Positions 6,491 through 9,068 of a DNA stretch of 9,068 nt are shown in pieces; positions within the stretch are counted from its first letter, which is position 1, and each line of letters starts with the position of its first letter. Source of the DNA: MWCR01 sp041665165 (GTDB taxonomy: Bacteria > Patescibacteriota > Patescibacteriia > 2-12-FULL-60-25); assembly GCA_041665165.1 (NCBI GenBank), contig JBAYJJ010000048.1:1-9068 (forward strand). The letters are read 5' to 3'. Position numbers and translations under genes: made by a program. A model generated the notes under the pieces. The model saw nothing but the letters and a program-made list of their open reading frames with translations, ran no database searches and was not told where the DNA came from.

Positions 6491-6872
6491 CGGCAGAATA
6501 GGTGTTCTTGAACTTGATCTCGAGGTCGACCTCGAAGCTCGGCCATGACTCGAAATCCCCGAGCTGTCTGTGGAGATTCAAAGGCATGTTGAAGAAGTAG
6601 TGGCCAGGGACGCGACAGTCATCTTCGGTCCACGTCTTCGTGATTCGTGTTCCGTTCCGGCTGATTTCCATGGTGATGGACTCGGCGCCTTCGGGCCACG
6701 TAATATCCACCTTCTCTTCATGACCCTGTTCGTTGTAGTTGAAGAAGGTGAGAATCGCGAACTCATAGGTTTGCCCAGTCTCACTGGTGGCTTGGAAGTC
6801 GAGCTTGCAGTACCCGCCACCATAGGCATCCCATTTTTTCTCCAGCTCTTTCTTGATGAATTGAGCTCTCAT
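6483..6872 (-). CDS. Unrecognised small protein B (operon gene 4, paralogue of A and C)
   Basis: This is a 129-residue protein of unknown function starting at MRAQFIKKELEKKW. A longer frame runs up to 6992, but the extra 40 residues overlap gene C out of frame, and the ATG at 6872 has AAGGAG 7-8 nt upstream, so the shorter form is chosen. No signal peptide or membrane segment is seen. Like A and C it has a beta-rich pattern with ITWPEGAESITMEI near residues 60-75, NGTRITKTW, a hydrophobic LNLHRQLGDFESWPSFEVDLEIKF stretch near the end, and a final SAAP tail. GTRxTKxW and WPxGA are closest to protein A. The SAAP end is written by the junction repeat; gene D ends the same way (DAAP). It begins 16 nt after C, the only junction of the operon without the repeat. 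Confidence 0.78.
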   Translation of the reverse strand: MRAQFIKKELEKKWDAYGGGYCKLDFQATSETGQTYEFAILTFFNYNEQGHEEKVDITWPEGAESITMEISRNGTRITKTWTEDDCRVPGHYFFNMPLNLHRQLGDFESWPSFEVDLEIKFKNTYSAAP

Positions 6873-6888
6873 CTTCAGTCTCCTTGTA

Positions 6889-7296
6889 CTATCTTGGGTC
6901 GAACGTGAGCTCGACTTCAAAGAGGGGCTCGTTGTCCTTGATCGTCCGGCAGAGACCCAGTGTGAGGTACATGGGATAAAGGATGCTGCCATCCACCAGA
7001 AGACCGCTCTTTTTGCGCCATGTGGTCGAAACTTGGGTGATGATCTCTTCGAGAGTACTCTTCGAAGTAATAGTCAGAGTCACGGCGCCGTTTTCGGTCG
7101 CTGGCCAGCCGCCCTCGAGCTTCAGGTGCTCGGAGCACTCGTTCTGATGAGGAAAGGGTCCTATGTCCGAGAGCCTAGACACGATTTGGAATTCGTATGT
7201 TCCCGTGGGAGTCTGAAGTCGGTAGTTGAAAACGCTCTTTCTACTCCCATGGTTTTCATCTCTTTCATCTGTCATCTTGATGAATTCTGCTTTCAT
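6889..7296 (-). CDS. Unrecognised small protein C (operon gene 3, paralogue of A and B)
   Basis: This is a 135-residue protein of unknown function, with no signal peptide or membrane helix. It starts MKAEFIKMTDERDENHG, close to A (MKAEF) and B (MRAQFIK). A GGWPATENGAVTLTITS tract matches the WPxGAxxxxxxI segment of A and B, a TTWRKKSG tract matches their TKxW position, and the C-terminus, LCRTIKDNEPLFEVELTF, matches A's LNDKLKDNAPLFTVELEF very closely. C is longer in the middle and more diverged. The start has GAGAGGAAG directly upstream in the 38-bp junction repeat, 24 nt after D. The paralogy points to past tandem duplication inside the operon. A beta-sandwich or binding domain would fit, but this is only inference from residue pattern. 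Confidence 0.8.
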   Translation of the reverse strand: MKAEFIKMTDERDENHGSRKSVFNYRLQTPTGTYEFQIVSRLSDIGPFPHQNECSEHLKLEGGWPATENGAVTLTITSKSTLEEIITQVSTTWRKKSGLLVDGSILYPMYLTLGLCRTIKDNEPLFEVELTFDPR

Positions 7297-7328
7297 CTTC
7301 CTCTCCTCATGCGGCGCGTTCTACGGCG
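7291..7328. repeat. 38-bp gene-junction repeat, copy 2 (D/C junction)
   Basis: Identical to copy 3 (7639-7676) over all 38 bases by eye. On the minus strand it holds the last codon or two and TAG stop of D, then GCGCCGCATGAGGAGAGGAAG and the first two codons of C. Confidence 0.9.
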
Positions 7329-7644
7329 CTGCGTCGGATTGTTCGTTTTCTTCGAAGCCAGCCACCACATCGCCGAGTTCACGGTCGCCGATGAATAGGC
7401 TATCGCAGATTTGGTCGGCCTCATATCCGCCTTGCTCCAATTCTCGTTTGATTGTTGAGATCATCATGAGGGCTACGAAGATGCCAACGGATTTATGGGA
7501 GAACTCAATGATCACATTGCCAGGGTCTTTCATTCTGGCCAGTTTGAGTGTCCCGAGACTGATTGGTTTGGAATGGCACATGGCGACTCCGAAGGCGCCG
7601 ACCAGTTTTTCGTTCATCATCGCTACTACTTGTTCGTTTTTCAT
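7321..7644 (-). CDS. Unrecognised small protein D (operon gene 2)
   Basis: I do not recognise this 107-residue protein. It begins MKNEQVVAMMNEKLVGAFGV, has a moderately hydrophobic tract KSVGIFVALMMISTIKREL near residues 51-69 that looks more like a buried helix than a membrane span, and an acidic C-terminal half (ELEQGGYEADQICDSLFIGDRELGDVVAGFEENEQSDAAP in successive segments). It shows no visible similarity to A, B or C beyond the last residues, where AAP-stop is encoded by the shared junction repeat. The ribosome binding site GAGAGGAAG lies in the repeat, 10 nt after the stop of E. Methionine content is fairly high. It is probably cytoplasmic and co-expressed with the rest of the operon. 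Confidence 0.75.
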   Translation of the reverse strand: MKNEQVVAMMNEKLVGAFGVAMCHSKPISLGTLKLARMKDPGNVIIEFSHKSVGIFVALMMISTIKRELEQGGYEADQICDSLFIGDRELGDVVAGFEENEQSDAAP

Positions 7645-7676
7645 CTTCCTCTCCTCATGCGGCGCGTTCTACGGCG
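7639..7676. repeat. 38-bp gene-junction repeat, copy 3 (E/D junction)
   Basis: Identical to copy 2. Here gene E reads through most of it in another frame (A-V-E-R-A-A) and stops at the TGA inside the repeat, while at the other two copies the upstream gene stops earlier, at the TAG. The same DNA therefore serves as gene end in two different frames. Confidence 0.9.
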
Positions 7677-8158
7677 TCGCGGCGGGCGGCTAGGGCGTTC
7701 TCGATGTTGGGCAGGCGAACGTACTCCAGCTCTCTCAGTTGGGTGAAGATGGCGAAGATCACAGGATCTTGTCCAGGGTCAGCCCGATAGCTCAGTTCGC
7801 TCCACCGTTCGTGCAAGTCTTGAATGCATTGCGTGACAGATCCGTGAAGCTCTTGCAGCTCTTCAGTGCTGAGACCATTCAGCTCGGGCATTTTCATGAG
7901 CTCGGGCGGAAAGTCCTCCGGTCTTGGTTCCGGCTTCTTGTACACCATGTCCGCGATCTGGTAGAGCTTGTTCGAGACTCTTGTGCTGTATTCTTCATCT
8001 CCTGCAAGGTTTTTGATTGCGTTGGCCAACTGGGCGGGGAAGCCCGAGGGCTTATTCAGAAGAAGGTCTGCCAGATCTTTTTCGCTGACATTCTCTAGTG
8101 CACCCGAGGCTAGCCCTTCGGCAATGACTTTGGCGGTTTCAGAGACGATTGAGTTCAT
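7655..8158 (-). CDS. Unrecognised helical protein E (first gene of the operon)
   Basis: This 167-residue protein, family unknown to me, starts MNSIVSETAKVIAEGLASGA with AAGGAG placed 6-7 nt before the ATG. It lacks a signal peptide and membrane segments. The sequence is rich in Leu, Glu, Ala and Arg and looks almost wholly helical: SEKDLADLLLNKP (25-37), FPAQLANAIKNLAG, RVSNKLYQIADMVYKK, a proline-rich hinge (PEPRPEDFPPELMKMPE), then LSTEELQELHGSVTQCIQDL and a C-terminal charged helix ENALAARRDAVERAA. The latter half could form a helical bundle or coiled coil for protein-protein contact. As the promoter-proximal gene behind a strong-looking promoter and a leader hairpin, it is probably well expressed. 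Its C-terminal residues are encoded inside the 38-bp junction repeat. Confidence 0.8.
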   Translation of the reverse strand: MNSIVSETAKVIAEGLASGALENVSEKDLADLLLNKPSGFPAQLANAIKNLAGDEEYSTRVSNKLYQIADMVYKKPEPRPEDFPPELMKMPELNGLSTEELQELHGSVTQCIQDLHERWSELSYRADPGQDPVIFAIFTQLRELEYVRLPNIENALAARRDAVERAA

Positions 8159-8173
8159 GTTGTCTCCTTGTGA

Positions 8174-8193
8174 TAGCCCCAGGGAGGGGGCTA
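8174..8193 (-). promoter_or_regulatory. Leader hairpin just upstream of gene E
   Basis: On the minus strand TAGCCCC (8193-8187) pairs with GGGGCTA (8180-8174) across a 6-nt loop CTCCCT. It stands a few nucleotides before the AAGGAG ribosome binding site of gene E. It could protect the 5' end of the message or tune access to the ribosome binding site; there is no T-run, so it is not a terminator in this direction. Confidence 0.6.
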
Positions 8194-8245
8194 GATGGGC
8201 GGGAAAACTAGGCTAAGTTCTAAGCAAATTGTCAAAGAATCAGTT

Positions 8246-8274
8246 AATATAGCAGAAATTACGGTTTTTGTCAA
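8246..8274 (-). promoter_or_regulatory. Sigma-70-type promoter of the five-gene operon
   Basis: On the minus strand TTGACA (8274-8269) is followed by a 17-nt spacer and TATATT (8251-8246): a perfect -35, the ideal spacing and five of six -10 positions. Transcription would start near 8239, leaving a leader of about 80 nt before gene E. Confidence 0.85.
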
Positions 8275-8330
8275 CTGTCTGCCCGTAAGCTAGTCAGGCT
8301 CTAAAATCCAGACGTACCGCCCCTTTGATT

Positions 8331-8360
8331 CCCCTCCTATGTAGGAGGGGACAGGGGTGG
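8331..8360. repeat. Palindromic repeat between the divergent promoters
   Basis: CCCCTCCTA (8331-8339) pairs perfectly with TAGGAGGGG (8342-8350) over a 2-nt loop, followed by ACAGGGGTGG. Its 9-bp stem and 2-nt loop resemble the hairpin at 172-191 in the ligase gene, suggesting related small palindromic elements. Confidence 0.65.
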
Positions 8361-8404
8361 TATTGAAGTCGGTTTTTGGCCTTGACAGACCTGAGAAAAC
8401 CGCC

Positions 8405-8433
8405 TTGACAGGTAGTTGGGCATGGGCTAAACT
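8405..8433 (+). promoter_or_regulatory. Candidate 16S rRNA promoter
   Basis: TTGACA (8405-8410), a 17-nt spacer and TAAACT (8428-8433, four of six consensus -10 bases) point towards the 16S gene about 220 nt downstream. A second TTGACA at 8382-8387 lies 23 bp upstream in a direct repeat of GCCTTGACAG; it has no -10 partner. No boxA antitermination sequence could be recognised in the leader. Confidence 0.6.
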
Positions 8434-8659
8434 TCTCGCACATTCAAAAAACCAGATAAGGAATTCGAGAGGCAAGAAAATCTTTCTTGTTCAGCTTTCG
8501 TCTGGTCTGCGAATTGTCATTTGGACAACAGAATAGTGATCGTCTAAGGAAATACGTTTATTCCGTTCTCCGTAGCTTTATGTTACGGGGGACAAAAAAT
8601 TGACCCCACATCTCTACCAGGAGTGTGGGGGTGTGGTATCTTTGGCAATTGTCAAAGAT
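8434..8659 (+). other. 16S rRNA leader region with processing-type hairpins
   Basis: This gene-free leader of about 225 nt holds two clear stems. CCCCACA-t-CTC (8604-8614) pairs with GAG-TGTGGGG (8621-8630) with one bulged base. GTATCTTTG (8636-8644) pairs perfectly with CAAAGATAC (8653-8661), and the inner CAATTG is itself palindromic. The second stem ends at the expected mature 5' end of 16S rRNA, so it may be a local processing signal. Nothing in 8434-8600 looks coding. Confidence 0.55.

Positions 8660-9068
<409 letters not shown>

Noticed and set aside
6873..6992. Longer version of gene B starting at 6992
   Set aside because: The extra 40 residues overlap gene C out of frame, are low in complexity (Ser/Arg/Thr), and the ATG at 6872 has a good Shine-Dalgarno sequence and aligns with the starts of A and C.
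6453..7676. Junction repeats as integron attC sites or a CRISPR array
   Set aside because: There is no RYYYAAC/GTTRRRY core pair or attC-like fold, and the spacers are protein-coding genes of 300-800 bp, not short uniform spacers. No integrase or cas gene is in view.
7226..7693. Plus-strand 155-codon ORF across genes C, D and E
   Set aside because: It is antisense to genes that have a promoter, ribosome binding sites and paralogues; its Ser/Leu-rich translation is typical of a reverse-strand shadow.
8290..8475. Minus-strand 61-codon ORF upstream of the operon promoter
   Set aside because: It runs through the palindromic repeat and the candidate rRNA promoter, has no ribosome binding site and no recognisable content.

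Overview
The window reads as a compact bacterial chromosome segment, most likely from the Patescibacteria / Candidate Phyla Radiation. This is an inference. It rests on the unusual 16S rRNA start (338/341 region reading ACACCTACGGGTGGCTGCAG instead of the common ACTCCTACGGGAGGCAGCAG), the near absence of Shine-Dalgarno sequences in the housekeeping genes, tight gene packing, and small palindromes scattered in and between genes. TGA is used as a stop (tsaC), so the code is not the Gly-UGA code of Gracilibacteria.

Layout. Positions 1-864 (+) are the 3' part of an O-antigen ligase/polymerase-like membrane protein; its start lies outside the window. Positions 906-2820 (+) are groES-groEL. Positions 2935-3273 (+) encode a small Tic20/DUF4870-like membrane protein, followed by a hairpin with a T-run (3291-3323). 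Positions 3365-6017 (+) hold prfB, tsaC and rsmA: peptide release factor 2, the tRNA t6A synthesis enzyme, and the 16S rRNA dimethyltransferase. tsaC and rsmA overlap by ATGA. Together these three form a translation-fidelity group.

Positions 6035-8274 (-) are a self-contained operon of different character. It has a near-consensus sigma-70 promoter (TTGACA-17-TATATT), a leader hairpin, five small unrecognised genes with clear Shine-Dalgarno sequences (order E-D-C-B-A from 8158 down to 6096), and a rho-independent terminator. A, B and C look like diverged paralogues. Three of the four junctions carry the same 38-bp sequence, which spans the end of one gene and the start of the next. I cannot assign a function to this operon; it is the most novel part of the window.

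Positions 8159-8660 are a divergent control region holding the operon promoter, a palindromic repeat, a candidate rRNA promoter and leader hairpins. Positions 8660-9068 (+) are the first ~410 nt of a 16S rRNA gene, cut by the window edge.

A second theme is small repeats. Palindromic elements sit in frame inside the ligase gene and rsmA, and three different 7-bp tandem repeats lie at or near the ends of prfB and rsmA.
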